The position numbers and the translations under genes are program-made. The notes beneath the pieces are model-generated. The model saw only the letters and a list, made by a program, of their open reading frames with translations, searched no databases and had not been told where the DNA came from. Below are positions 44,374-53,384 of a DNA stretch of 56,085 nucleotides, one piece after another. This DNA is from Candidatus Woesearchaeota archaeon. GTDB taxonomy: Archaea > Nanobdellota > Nanobdellia > Woesearchaeales > GW2011-AR4. Position 1 is the stretch's first letter. Each line of letters begins with the position of its first letter. The stretch is from assembly GCA_016180235.1 (NCBI GenBank), contig JACPBQ010000004.1, positions 98,940-155,024 of the forward strand, written 5' to 3'.

Positions 44374-45984
44374 ATGAGAACGAAAATAAAGCTAAAAAAA
44401 TACAACTACTTTAAAGATATTGCAGCGGTTATAATTATTTCAGCAATATTATATCTAATAAGTTTAGGAATATTAAAAGATATTACTTATATTACCAGTG
44501 ATATTACTTATATTACCAATGATTTGTTATACACCATAAAAAATTTTGAAGTTACGAAGAAAAATATTGAGATACCAACGTGCCAAGAATGCAATATAAT
44601 ACTTATTTCTCTTGATACTTTAAGAGCGGATCGTCTTGGAATTTATGGATATGGATTAAATACGAGCCCTAATATTGATAAATTTGCAGAAGAAAATATT
44701 GTTTTCAAAGAAGCATTTGCGAATGGATACTTTACTATTCCTAGTCATATGTCTATCTTTACCTCGCTTTATCCCATTACACATAAAATAAATAACCCAG
44801 CAAGTAAAGAAACCGAACAACTCAATAAGTTAGGAAAAGAACACAAAACAATTGCAGAAATTTTAAAGGAAAATAATTATAAAACTAGTTGGTTGGGCAC
44901 TTTAACCAGCTCATACCTTGATTTGAATAGGGGGTTTGAAAGAGGTTTTGATTATTTTTATGAAAAAATATTTAGTAAGCAGAATGGATTTAATAAAAAT
45001 ATATTTTCTGAGGTTATTAGAAATAATAATAATGAAAAGTTTTTTTGGTTTGTCCACTCCTCCATAAATCATGCACCTTATACATATCCAGAGCAATTTA
45101 ATTATAAATTTTCAAATTCTGGTTATATAGGAAAATTGCCAAAAAATTTTAGTATAATTGATGAAATTTGGTTTGATAAAATAAAAAAAGAGTTTAGGGA
45201 AAATCCTAAAACTTTATTTGACAAACTTGGATTATTGCCTGAGCAAGAAAAGGTGTTCATTGATGCTATAAATTCTAATGACTTGGAAAAATTTAGAGCT
45301 TTAATTGGGGATATAGGAGAAAATAGATTATTTGTAGCTACCGGTTTGTGGGCTAATTTTGTGTATTACGAAACTGTATGGAATAACATGTCCGAAGAGG
45401 ATATTATTCAGCTATCTGGAAGCTATAATAATGGAGTATATTATATGGATTATCTCCTTGAGGAATTTTTTACAGAACTAAAAAAACAGGATTTATGGGA
45501 CAATACTATAATAATCATCACATCAGACCATGGTGAAGAACTCTATGAACATAAAGGATTTGATCACGGTAATTTTTACGATCATACTGTTCATATTCCA
45601 TTGATTATAAGAGTCCCTGGAGTTAAAACAAAAATAGAAATTGAACAATTAGCCCAGAGTATAGATATTTTACCCACTATTCTTGATTTATTGAAAATAG
45701 AAATCCCACAACAAATGCAAGGCAAGAGTTTAATTAATATAAGAAATAATGATAATAAAAAAAATCAGTATGTTTATGGTTATTCATTAGGTGATTATTA
45801 TATTAGATCAGAAAAATGGAAATATATGCTAAATAATGATGGAAGCGAAGAACTATACTTTCTTTTGAATGATTCTAAAGAACAAAATAACCTGATTGAA
45901 AAAAATAGCATAATTTTAAAAAGGATAAAAAACAAATTAAAGCATGATTTGGAAAGATGGATTACAAGTCAGAATAAAAAATAG
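44374..45984 (+). CDS. membrane-anchored sulfatase-family hydrolase/transferase
   Basis: The protein has 536 residues with an N-terminal membrane helix (IAAVIIISAILYLISLGIL). The catalytic domain has NIILISLDTLRADRLGIYGY (first metal-binding Asp), T-I-P-S-H at the nucleophile position, ITSDHGEELYEHKGFDHGN (second metal site) and a C-terminal KWKYMLN-type strand. It is a close paralogue of the sulfatase half of 38025-40565. Thr instead of Cys at the nucleophile speaks against a formylglycine sulfatase and for a phosphodiesterase or phosphotransferase-like enzyme. A TATA-like TTTTATATT about 27 bases upstream supports the start at 44374. Confidence 0.8.
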   Translation: MRTKIKLKKYNYFKDIAAVIIISAILYLISLGILKDITYITSDITYITNDLLYTIKNFEVTKKNIEIPTCQECNIILISLDTLRADRLGIYGYGLNTSPNIDKFAEENIVFKEAFANGYFTIPSHMSIFTSLYPITHKINNPASKETEQLNKLGKEHKTIAEILKENNYKTSWLGTLTSSYLDLNRGFERGFDYFYEKIFSKQNGFNKNIFSEVIRNNNNEKFFWFVHSSINHAPYTYPEQFNYKFSNSGYIGKLPKNFSIIDEIWFDKIKKEFRENPKTLFDKLGLLPEQEKVFIDAINSNDLEKFRALIGDIGENRLFVATGLWANFVYYETVWNNMSEEDIIQLSGSYNNGVYYMDYLLEEFFTELKKQDLWDNTIIIITSDHGEELYEHKGFDHGNFYDHTVHIPLIIRVPGVKTKIEIEQLAQSIDILPTILDLLKIEIPQQMQGKSLINIRNNDNKKNQYVYGYSLGDYYIRSEKWKYMLNNDGSEELYFLLNDSKEQNNLIEKNSIILKRIKNKLKHDLERWITSQNKK

Positions 45985-46044
45985 AAGCTCTGTATTAGAG
46001 AGACTTCATAAATTATTTATATTTTGATAAAGTATAAATTAATG

Positions 46045-48042
46045 TTACGGATTATCAAAAATCTCTTCCAGGGGCTTGCCATCAACAAATTCAGGTATTT
46101 CTAATCCAAGAAGATTCATTATTGTGGGATATTGGTGTATTTGCTCTAAAGGCCCCTTAATTTCATATCCTTTTTTTACTCCTGGCCCCATTATTATGAA
46201 GGGTGTCCACATAGCTTTTTCATCAGGAAGCACGGCTTGCTTATATCCAGTTTCCAAAGGAGTGTCAAATACTGCCAAATTTTCCGTCATTTCCTCGTTC
46301 CAGCCGTATCCAATTTCATTTGCCACAATTAAATCCCCAACCCTATCTTTCGGCAAATCCAGGAATTTTTCAACATCTTCCCATTTTGTAACTGTAGCAA
46401 TGGGCTTTTTGCCGTTTTCGTCTTGCAAATTTATTAGAATATCAATTACTTTGTTTCTTAAATTCTCATATTCCTGGCCTGATGCTCTTTTATAGTCGCC
46501 TGCAAGACCGTTTGGATTAATATAAATATTATCCATCTTAAGGTATATTACCTTTGAATTGTTCCAGTCGATTATTGGCTCTCCTGTTTCCTTGTTTATT
46601 TCAAATTTTAAGAGTCCTTCTTTGGCAAAAAGATTATTGAGCCTAACCCACTTATCCAAAGGTGCAGCTCCATGATCAGAGCTTAAAACAATTAGGGTAT
46701 TTTCATCCGCATTCTCCATTATTTCTCCTACCATATTATCCAATTGCTTGTACATCCATTTTACTTCTCCCATTAACTGCTCGCGCTCTTCTTCTGTTAC
46801 TTTGTTATATCTGGCGCTTTGAGGATCTATATAGCCAAGCCACCATCTGCTCGTGAGCATCTGATTTGGACTGTAAACATCATGTATAACAACATCGGGC
46901 TCGTATTTTGACATCATAAAAGGTATAGCTGCCGTGTGCCATCTGAAAGACAGGTTCATTTCCTGCAAAAAAGTTTTTTTATCTTCAGGATAATAGATTA
47001 GTTGAGCTGGAAAATTGTCAACAAAGTCTATCATCGGGCCTATGCTTGCCACAAGCTCATCAGAAACCTCCGATGGCTGGGTTATGTAGTCATTGAGATT
47101 GCTAAAAAAAACCCTTACTCTAAAAAACCCACCATCATCCAGTATTATAGGATGAAACATCATATCAGATTCTATTTCGAGATTCTGCCAATTCAGAAAT
47201 AGCTGATGCCAGCTGCTCCATTCTTGTTCTTTAAGATCCGCTAATACTGTCTTCTTATCAAATGAAAATATTATTCCGTCATAATTGATTTTGCTGTCAT
47301 CAGTTGAGTCATAAATATAGCCGTATATTTTTTTTCCCCATGCTACCATTTCAATTTCCAAAGCTGGGCTAAAAGAACTTGGAATGTTTTGCCATTCTTC
47401 TGCTGGTTTGGAATCAATATATTTTGTCAATTCCGGCCCGAAAAAAAACAGCCTGGAGCCTCTTCCCTGCTTAACTCTCTGAGTATTATTCCCTCTTGAC
47501 TCAAAATTGACAGAATAAATATCCGCTCCCCAGCCGCCCCATCTGCCTCTGATTACTATGCCTCGCCCTATTTCTGGAGGGGTAGAGCCTGGTGTTGATA
47601 AAACAAGCACTTTTTTGCCGTCTGTTTCTAAAGTTGACCATATTGCCGGCACTTTTCTGGCAGTTGAACTAAATCCACCTATTGCTACTTTGTCCAAAGG
47701 CCTGCCTTCTATATGCATTGGCCCATCTGCTACCCCATGAGTTTTCGGATACGAGCCTGTAAGCAAAGTCGCAAAATTAACCGGAGTATGTGTCGGAAAC
47801 ACAGGAACTGAATACCCATATGCCCCATTATCCATCATTTTCTTTATATTAGGCAACTCTCCATTTTGTGCCCATTCATAAATATTAAACAAATCAGGCT
47901 CTGCTCTCATACCATCCGGAATAAACCAATAAAGTTTTTCAGGCTTTTTGAATTTGTTTTCTTCGGGTTGTATCTGACAAGAATTCAATCCTAAAATTAT
48001 TATTAAGAACAATATTACAATTATTAGTTTTCTAATTCCCAT
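46045..48042 (-). CDS. type I phosphodiesterase/nucleotide pyrophosphatase-family lipoprotein
   Basis: The protein has 665 residues from the Met at 48042, where a signal peptide with lipobox L-N-S-C begins (MGIRKLIIVILFLIIILG). The catalytic part has WFIPDGMRAEP (first Asp), F-P-T-H-T-P (Thr nucleophile), HGVADGPMH and VLSSDHGAAPLDK, all alkaline-phosphatase-superfamily signatures of the phosphodiesterase (PF01663) branch. A large insertion (about residues 165-330) is beta-rich. It probably cleaves phosphodiester bonds in surface glycans or lipids; substrate unknown. A Met at 48087 in the same frame is less likely because it would bury the signal. Confidence 0.8.
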   Translation of the reverse strand: MGIRKLIIVILFLIIILGLNSCQIQPEENKFKKPEKLYWFIPDGMRAEPDLFNIYEWAQNGELPNIKKMMDNGAYGYSVPVFPTHTPVNFATLLTGSYPKTHGVADGPMHIEGRPLDKVAIGGFSSTARKVPAIWSTLETDGKKVLVLSTPGSTPPEIGRGIVIRGRWGGWGADIYSVNFESRGNNTQRVKQGRGSRLFFFGPELTKYIDSKPAEEWQNIPSSFSPALEIEMVAWGKKIYGYIYDSTDDSKINYDGIIFSFDKKTVLADLKEQEWSSWHQLFLNWQNLEIESDMMFHPIILDDGGFFRVRVFFSNLNDYITQPSEVSDELVASIGPMIDFVDNFPAQLIYYPEDKKTFLQEMNLSFRWHTAAIPFMMSKYEPDVVIHDVYSPNQMLTSRWWLGYIDPQSARYNKVTEEEREQLMGEVKWMYKQLDNMVGEIMENADENTLIVLSSDHGAAPLDKWVRLNNLFAKEGLLKFEINKETGEPIIDWNNSKVIYLKMDNIYINPNGLAGDYKRASGQEYENLRNKVIDILINLQDENGKKPIATVTKWEDVEKFLDLPKDRVGDLIVANEIGYGWNEEMTENLAVFDTPLETGYKQAVLPDEKAMWTPFIIMGPGVKKGYEIKGPLEQIHQYPTIMNLLGLEIPEFVDGKPLEEIFDNP

Positions 48043-48092
48043 GAAAGGCAAAACAGCAATAAGTTTATAAAAATTTCCATTTATCAAAAATT

Positions 48093-48402
48093 ATGAATGC
48101 CTCGATTGGGATAATGGCTTAAATAAAGAGGGATATAAGAAAACTTCATAAATCTTTATTTGAGCAAAGGCCTAAACAAGCAAGGATAAAAGAGATAATT
48201 GCAGTTTCATCAGGAAGTACAGGTATGACAAGTAAAATCATTAAAGATTTTTCTGGAAAAAATAAAGTTAATTATACAAAGAAGAAAAGATAAAGCATCG
48301 GTAGTTAATAAATTCATAAAAAATGACCACATAATAACAGATAATTTTGCATTGGGATTAACCGATTTAAAAACTGATATTTATACTCTACAATCCGAGT
48401 GA
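48093..48402 (+). pseudogene. decayed family 2 glycosyltransferase
   Basis: MNASIGIMA is followed by a TAA, but the frame continues with protein-like sequence matching the intact glycosyltransferase at 49584 (SIGIMA, K-E-I-I, G-S-T-x-x-T-S-K-I). A frame change near 48290 lets the match continue with K-A-x-x-N-x-F to a TGA at 48400. At least one stop and one frameshift and loss of the C-terminal two-thirds make it non-functional. It shows that this gene family duplicated and decayed here. Confidence 0.7.
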
Positions 48403-48481
48403 ATCAAAAAATTTTTAAGCTATGAAGCTTAGAGCATAATAATATCTTAATTATTGATGATAATCAAAACAATTAAAGAGC

Positions 48482-49402
48482 ATGAGAGTGTCAATAATAA
48501 TTATAACCCGCAACAGAAAAAATATGCTCATAAATTGCATAAAAAATTTAATGAGCCAGAACTGCAACAAAAAAATTTATGAAATAATAATAGTTGATGA
48601 TGGCAGTTCCGATGGTACGTCACATTTTGTTTTAAACTTAATAAAAAAAAATAAGAACATTAAACTCATAATCAACAAAAAAAATAGGGGTATTGCTTAT
48701 AGCAGGAATAGGGGGCTGGAAAAAGCTAAAGGGGATATTATTGCCTTTACTGATGATGATTGTATTGTTGAAAAAGACTGGATAAATAAAATTGAAAAGG
48801 CATTTAAAAAAACTAAGTCTAGTGCAGTAGGAGGATCTATTGTAAATCCGACAAATCATTATATAGCATGGTCTCAATATCTACTAAATTTTTCATCATG
48901 GCTTCCAAGAGGAACCGACAGATATGTGAAAGATATTCCCACTGCTAATATAGCTTACCGCAAACGAGCAATAGAAAATAAATTTTTTCCAGAATATCTT
49001 GGTGAAGGGGGGTATGAGGATTCTATATTCAATTTTGATCTTTACAAAAACAATAAAAAAATTCTTTTTTGCCCTAACATACGGATTTGGCATTTTACTT
49101 GGGATGAAGATTATGGCTTAAAAAAGTTTTTCAAAATACAAAAAAAGGCCGCAATAGGCTTTGCATTAGGCGGTTATAAAGTACATGGAAAAATAGGAAG
49201 AATTCTTATAAAATTTAAGTTTTTAAACTTATTTTGCCCTAGAATTTTTATGGTCTTTTTAAGGTGTTTTAGGTACGGATATCTCATAAGATTTCTGTTT
49301 TGCTTTCCGCTGATACTACTTGGAGAACTTTATAGAGGAATTATAATCATTGTAGCAAATAGCAATAAGCTTAATCAAAATAAAGGGCTATTCATAGTAT
49401 AA
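48482..49402 (+). CDS. family 2 glycosyltransferase
   Basis: The protein has 306 residues of the GT-A fold: VSIIIITRNRKNML at the start, IIIVDDGSSDGT, NRGIAYSRNRGLEKAKGDIIAFTDDDC (D-D-D metal motif near residue 97) and an acceptor loop with GEGGYEDSIF near 175. The C-terminal 80 residues are basic and hydrophobic, suggesting membrane attachment. It would move a sugar from a nucleotide donor to a lipid-linked or surface glycan. It belongs to the same subfamily as 50799-51713 and 52492-53334. Confidence 0.85.
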   Translation: MRVSIIIITRNRKNMLINCIKNLMSQNCNKKIYEIIIVDDGSSDGTSHFVLNLIKKNKNIKLIINKKNRGIAYSRNRGLEKAKGDIIAFTDDDCIVEKDWINKIEKAFKKTKSSAVGGSIVNPTNHYIAWSQYLLNFSSWLPRGTDRYVKDIPTANIAYRKRAIENKFFPEYLGEGGYEDSIFNFDLYKNNKKILFCPNIRIWHFTWDEDYGLKKFFKIQKKAAIGFALGGYKVHGKIGRILIKFKFLNLFCPRIFMVFLRCFRYGYLIRFLFCFPLILLGELYRGIIIIVANSNKLNQNKGLFIV

Positions 49403-49583
49403 AAATGAACTGACAACGCCTAAAAGTAGGAATCTAGACAAAAAGAAGCCTCATTCTTTGCCATGTTGGGAAAGGCACCAAGAATACCAACTTTGAGTTT
49501 TAATATAGGGCCTCAATTGTGGTCCGTAGTTATATCACCTATATAGCGGAAAATTTTTATAGGCACATCCAATATTTTATCCT

Positions 49584-50447
49584 ATGGAAGTTTCTATTGG
49601 TATAATGGCTTACAACGAAGAAAGAAATATCGGAAATCTAATAAAAAATTTATTACATCAAAAGCTCAATTTTGTAAAAGAGATAATAGTCATAGATGAC
49701 GGGAGCACAGATGGAACATCGAAAATAGTATCCAAATTTCTAAAAAATAAAAAGATAAAGTTAGTAAATCTTAAAAGAAGAGGCGGTAAAGTTAAAGCAA
49801 TAAACCTTTTTCTCAGGATGGCGAAGTCTAGTATACTCATTATAGAAAGCGCTGATACCCTGCCAAGAAAAAATTCAATTAGGATTTTATGTGAATGCTT
49901 GAAAAATCCAAAAATAGGGATAGTCGGTGCACATGCGATACCTATAAACAAAATAAAAGATTTTGCAAATTTTTTTGGTGCATTCACATATAGGCTCCAT
50001 CATGAAATCGCATTGAAAGAGCCAAAATTTGGGGAGCTTATAGCTTTCAGAAACCTCCTCAAAAAGATCCCAAATACCGCAGTAGATGAAGAGTATATAG
50101 CAATGCTGATTAGAAAAAGAGGGTATATATTAAAATATTGCCCCAATGCTATCTTCTATAACAAGCAACCAGATTCCATAAAAGAGATCATTTCAAGAAG
50201 AAGCAGAAATGTTGCAGGACATTTGAGACTTATGAAAAAAGGTTATGTAACATCAACACATAAATTTACAAATATTATAGGTGCGTTGATAAAAAATTTT
50301 CAGTTAAAGTCTATTCACTATATTTTTTTGGCTATTTTGCTGGAGATATATATCAGGATTGTAGGTTATTGCCGATATTACTGCTCAAAAAAAGATAATA
50401 TTTTATGGAAAGTTTCTGAATCTACAAAAAGCTTGCCCATTAGGTAA
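49584..50447 (+). CDS. family 2 glycosyltransferase
   Basis: The protein has 287 residues. It has VSIGIMAYNEERNI, IIVIDDGSTDGTSKIV, RRGGKVKAINLFLRMAKSSI, then E-S-A-D (in place of D-x-D, near residue 93), GIVGAHAIPIN and AVDEEYIAMLIRKRGY. The C-terminus has one hydrophobic stretch (YIFLAILLEIYIRIVGY) that may hold it to the membrane. It resembles dolichyl-phosphate or polysaccharide GT2 enzymes more than its neighbours. The pseudogene at 48093 is its decayed relative. Confidence 0.82.
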   Translation: MEVSIGIMAYNEERNIGNLIKNLLHQKLNFVKEIIVIDDGSTDGTSKIVSKFLKNKKIKLVNLKRRGGKVKAINLFLRMAKSSILIIESADTLPRKNSIRILCECLKNPKIGIVGAHAIPINKIKDFANFFGAFTYRLHHEIALKEPKFGELIAFRNLLKKIPNTAVDEEYIAMLIRKRGYILKYCPNAIFYNKQPDSIKEIISRRSRNVAGHLRLMKKGYVTSTHKFTNIIGALIKNFQLKSIHYIFLAILLEIYIRIVGYCRYYCSKKDNILWKVSESTKSLPIR

Positions 50448-50798
50448 ATTTAAATTACATCCTACAAAATGGCCTATCATTTGATGCCATCTGCTAATTA
50501 ATCAAAAACTTTTTAAATTTGCGGATAATAAGAAATTTATGAATAAAAGGAGCATCTCATTAATATTTCTGTTTTTGCCATTAATGTTACTGATAATTTT
50601 AGCCAGTCGTAATGTAAAAGAGGAAAATTCAGAAGTTGGTTGAGAACCTAAAAAGAGCCAAGGATAAAAATAAAAGAGAATTTGGCAGAGAGAATACTTA
50701 ATGACGTATCGCGCTCAAATTTAAGTAAGAATGTTAGAAATAACTTACGGAGGTAAAGGCGCCATTGGGCTAAAGCCCAAAGTGCCATTTAAATGTAA
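50448..50798 (+). other. spacer with a 34-codon membrane ORF and a hairpin
   Basis: Two small ORFs lie here. Bases 50539-50643 encode MNKRSISLIFLFLPLMLLII plus 14 more residues, a single membrane helix, with TATA-like TTTTTAAATTT at about 50510-50520; it may be the stub of a lost membrane-anchored protein. Bases 50731-50802 encode 23 residues whose stop overlaps the ATG of the next gene (ATGA) and include a GGAGGT and the hairpin at 50765-50780. Neither is convincing alone. Confidence 0.35.
50765..50780. repeat. hairpin TTGGGC-TAAA-GCCCAA
   Basis: This is a perfect 6-bp stem with a TAAA loop, extendable through GGCGC/GTGCC with one G-U pair. It lies 19 bases before the ATG of the glycosyltransferase at 50799 and resembles the hairpin at 44298-44314. 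Confidence 0.45.
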
Positions 50799-51713
50799 AT
50801 GAAAAAAAAGATATCTGTAATTATACCTACCTACAATAGAATAAAAAAACTAGAAAGATGCATAAATAGTATATTATCCCAAAGATATGCTAAAAAAATG
50901 TATGAAATAATTATAATTGACGATGGGGGTTCTGATGGAACAAAAATTTTTGCTGGGAATTTAATCAAAAAATATGATAACATCAAGATTATAACAAATA
51001 AAAGCAACAAAGGCCCCGCCTATTCAAGAAATATTGGCATTAAAAATGCAAGAGGGGATATTATAGCCCTTACAGATGATGATTGTGTTGTGAATAAAGA
51101 CTGGCTGAAACAAATTGACTTTAGCCATAAAAAAAATTCAAATGAGTTTGCAATAGGCGGCAGAATACTAGGCTCAAATCCAGATACCATATTCCATAAG
51201 TTTAGAGATTTTGTTACAGAGTACACATTGAAAAGAAGCTTAATAAAAAAGAATAATTATAATTATATGCCCACCTGCAATATTTCTTACAAAAAAGATG
51301 TATTCAAGAAAATTGGTTATTTTGATGAGTCCTTCAAGTTGGCATCTGGAGAGGATGTGGACATTAATTTAAGATTACTAAAAATCGGCAAATCTGTTTA
51401 TTTGGATAAAAAAATCTTAGTTTATCATGATTATCCAATGTCTGTAAAAGGCTTAATAAAAAAATCCTACTCATATGGATTATACATACCATTAATAAGA
51501 AAAAATCATCCAAAGCTAAATTTATTTGTTCCTAAAAATATTTATTCAACTATACTTTTTCTGGTAGCTTTTCCTATTTCAATCTCCTCAAAAATTTTTT
51601 CGGTAAATGGCCTCATTAATAAATTTAAGCTCTTTCCCTACATAATAATTGATGAATTGGCCTTTCGCTTCGGGGTTACAATAGGACTGTATAAACTAAA
51701 ATATAAGAACTAG
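50799..51713 (+). CDS. family 2 glycosyltransferase
   Basis: The protein has 304 residues. GT-A motifs are ISVIIPTYNRIKKLERC, IIIIDDGGSDGT, NKGPAYSRNIGIKNARGDIIALTDDDC (D-D-D near residue 90) and ASGEDVDINLRLLKIG (acceptor-side acidic motif near 187). The C-terminal 70 residues contain one hydrophobic helix (ILFLVAFPISISS), indicating membrane association. It is a close relative of 48482-49402 and is followed after 18 bases by the deacetylase-like gene, so the two probably act together. Confidence 0.87.
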   Translation: MKKKISVIIPTYNRIKKLERCINSILSQRYAKKMYEIIIIDDGGSDGTKIFAGNLIKKYDNIKIITNKSNKGPAYSRNIGIKNARGDIIALTDDDCVVNKDWLKQIDFSHKKNSNEFAIGGRILGSNPDTIFHKFRDFVTEYTLKRSLIKKNNYNYMPTCNISYKKDVFKKIGYFDESFKLASGEDVDINLRLLKIGKSVYLDKKILVYHDYPMSVKGLIKKSYSYGLYIPLIRKNHPKLNLFVPKNIYSTILFLVAFPISISSKIFSVNGLINKFKLFPYIIIDELAFRFGVTIGLYKLKYKN

Positions 51714-51731
51714 GACAGGGTCATACAAAAA

Positions 51732-52508
51732 ATGAGAGTTATAATAAGAGATGATGATATTAATTTCTTTACAAATCCGAAGCTGGTTAATAAGATATAT
51801 GGAAACTGTTTTGAAAATGGAGTTAAAATATGTTTTGGCGTTACGCCTTTACAGTATGCTATTGGTGGAAAATTGAGAAAGGACATACCAGAAAACATCC
51901 CAAATAAAAATTTCGATATTTCTAAAAATAAGGATTTATGCAAATTATTGAAAAATCTATCGTTAGAGGGAAATGAAATATGTATGCATGGGATAAACCA
52001 CAAAATAGGAGAAGAGAACATTTTTGAGAACGCTGGCATCGAGAATAAATTTAATGAAGGAATAAATATCATCAAAAAGGCTTGCAAGTTCAAGGTAAAG
52101 ACCTATATAGCCCCATTTAATGTCATATCAGACCTCGGAATAAATTTTCTTAACAGAAAAAAGATTAATATTGCCTGCAGTTTTGACAATCATTACAAAG
52201 ATTACTTTTTCCCGCTCAAACAATTTTATTTTAGAAATGTGATCAAAAATAATGGAAGCAAAATTTTCCTTTCTGACGAATGCCTCTTTGGCTTCAGTTT
52301 AAGCAAATATAAAAACCCGAAAATTTGCTATGAATATGCTAAAAAAAAATTTAATTTATTTTACAGGCTTAATAAGCCATTCATAATAATCAACCATCAT
52401 TGGGATTTTTTTGATGATTATTTTATGATAAAATATTGGAATGATTTTATTAGCTGGATTTTAACAAAAAAAAATGTTCAATTCACTACTTTCAGAGATT
52501 TTGCATAG
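51732..52508 (+). CDS. NodB-fold polysaccharide deacetylase-like protein
   Basis: The protein has 258 residues and no signal peptide, so it is probably cytoplasmic. It begins VIIRDDDINFF, matching the first metal-binding Asp motif. CMHGINHKIG gives the H-x3-H metal pair, and TYIAPFNVISDLG matches the third conserved block. It could deacetylate an N-acetylated sugar intermediate during glycan assembly. The last 17 bases overlap the end of the convergent glycosyltransferase gene. Confidence 0.72.
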   Translation: MRVIIRDDDINFFTNPKLVNKIYGNCFENGVKICFGVTPLQYAIGGKLRKDIPENIPNKNFDISKNKDLCKLLKNLSLEGNEICMHGINHKIGEENIFENAGIENKFNEGINIIKKACKFKVKTYIAPFNVISDLGINFLNRKKINIACSFDNHYKDYFFPLKQFYFRNVIKNNGSKIFLSDECLFGFSLSKYKNPKICYEYAKKKFNLFYRLNKPFIIINHHWDFFDDYFMIKYWNDFISWILTKKNVQFTTFRDFA

Positions 52509-53334
52509 CAGCAGCTTTTTTAGAGCCGACATAAGACCCCAGATTATATGACAAATCCTGCAATAATCTAAAAAACAAAAAAAATAATCCGTGATTCTTG
52601 AAAAATTTGGCATAGGTATAGCCGTGCACTTGAATTTCATCCATAACTCTAACATTTTTATTCCTTATTTTGTTCCATTTGCCATATTTATAATATTTTT
52701 TTATAAAAGATATTAATGAATTGGGATAATAATGATTTATTATAGCTCTTGGTTCATAGCAAACATCTTTTTTGCTTTTAATTATCCTATGGCATATATC
52801 GACATCAGCTCCAGATTTTAGTGACTCGTTAAATAGCCCAACTTTATCTAAAACACTTTTTCTAATGGCCATATTTCCGGCCCCAAAATACGGGGCTTTG
52901 CAGCTAAAAGAAATATCCTGAGTGTTGCAGAATCTATCGCAATATTTTTGAAAGCTGTTGTTTAAAAGCAGGCTTCTGGTTTTGCCTCCGACAATTTTTG
53001 CATTTTTATTTTGAAATGACTTGTTAAGATAAAAAAGCCATTTTCTGCCGGCAACGCAATCAGAATCTGTAAATGCCACTATCTGGCCTTTGGCACTCTT
53101 TATTCCGGAATTCCTCGCATAGTAGGCTCCTTTTTTTCGCTCTTTTAGGATTTTTATTCGATTTTCAAATCTTTTAAGAATATTAAGCGTGTTATCAGTT
53201 GAGCCGTTATCGACTACTATAATCTCATATTTATTTTTTTGGTAGCTTTGATTAATAAGAGAATATATGCAATTAGCTATGGTTTTTTCCGCGTTAAAAG
53301 CTGGAATAACTATGCTAATAAAATGCACCTTCAT
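52492..53334 (-). CDS. family 2 glycosyltransferase
   Basis: The protein has 280 residues from the Met at 53334 (an in-frame Met at 53346 adds four residues). It has ISIVIPAFNAEKTI, EIIVVDNGSTDNT, KGAYYARNSGIKSAKGQIVAFTDSDC (D-S-D metal motif), GAGNMAIRKSVLDKVGLF and SGADVDICHRII. The C-terminus is basic with an aromatic stretch. It belongs to the same subfamily as the plus-strand glycosyltransferases but is divergently arranged with the aminotransferase gene (50 bases apart). Confidence 0.87.
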   Translation of the reverse strand: MKVHFISIVIPAFNAEKTIANCIYSLINQSYQKNKYEIIVVDNGSTDNTLNILKRFENRIKILKERKKGAYYARNSGIKSAKGQIVAFTDSDCVAGRKWLFYLNKSFQNKNAKIVGGKTRSLLLNNSFQKYCDRFCNTQDISFSCKAPYFGAGNMAIRKSVLDKVGLFNESLKSGADVDICHRIIKSKKDVCYEPRAIINHYYPNSLISFIKKYYKYGKWNKIRNKNVRVMDEIQVHGYTYAKFFKNHGLFFLFFRLLQDLSYNLGSYVGSKKAAAMQNL

Positions 53335-53384
53335 ATTGCTTACCAAGGATAACTAATTTATATATCTTGTCAATACCTGCTTTT

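Noticed and set aside
50731-50802. 23-codon ORF overlapping the start of the glycosyltransferase (ATGA)
   Set aside because: It has no recognisable content and is formed largely by a hairpin sequence; kept only as a note in the spacer entry.
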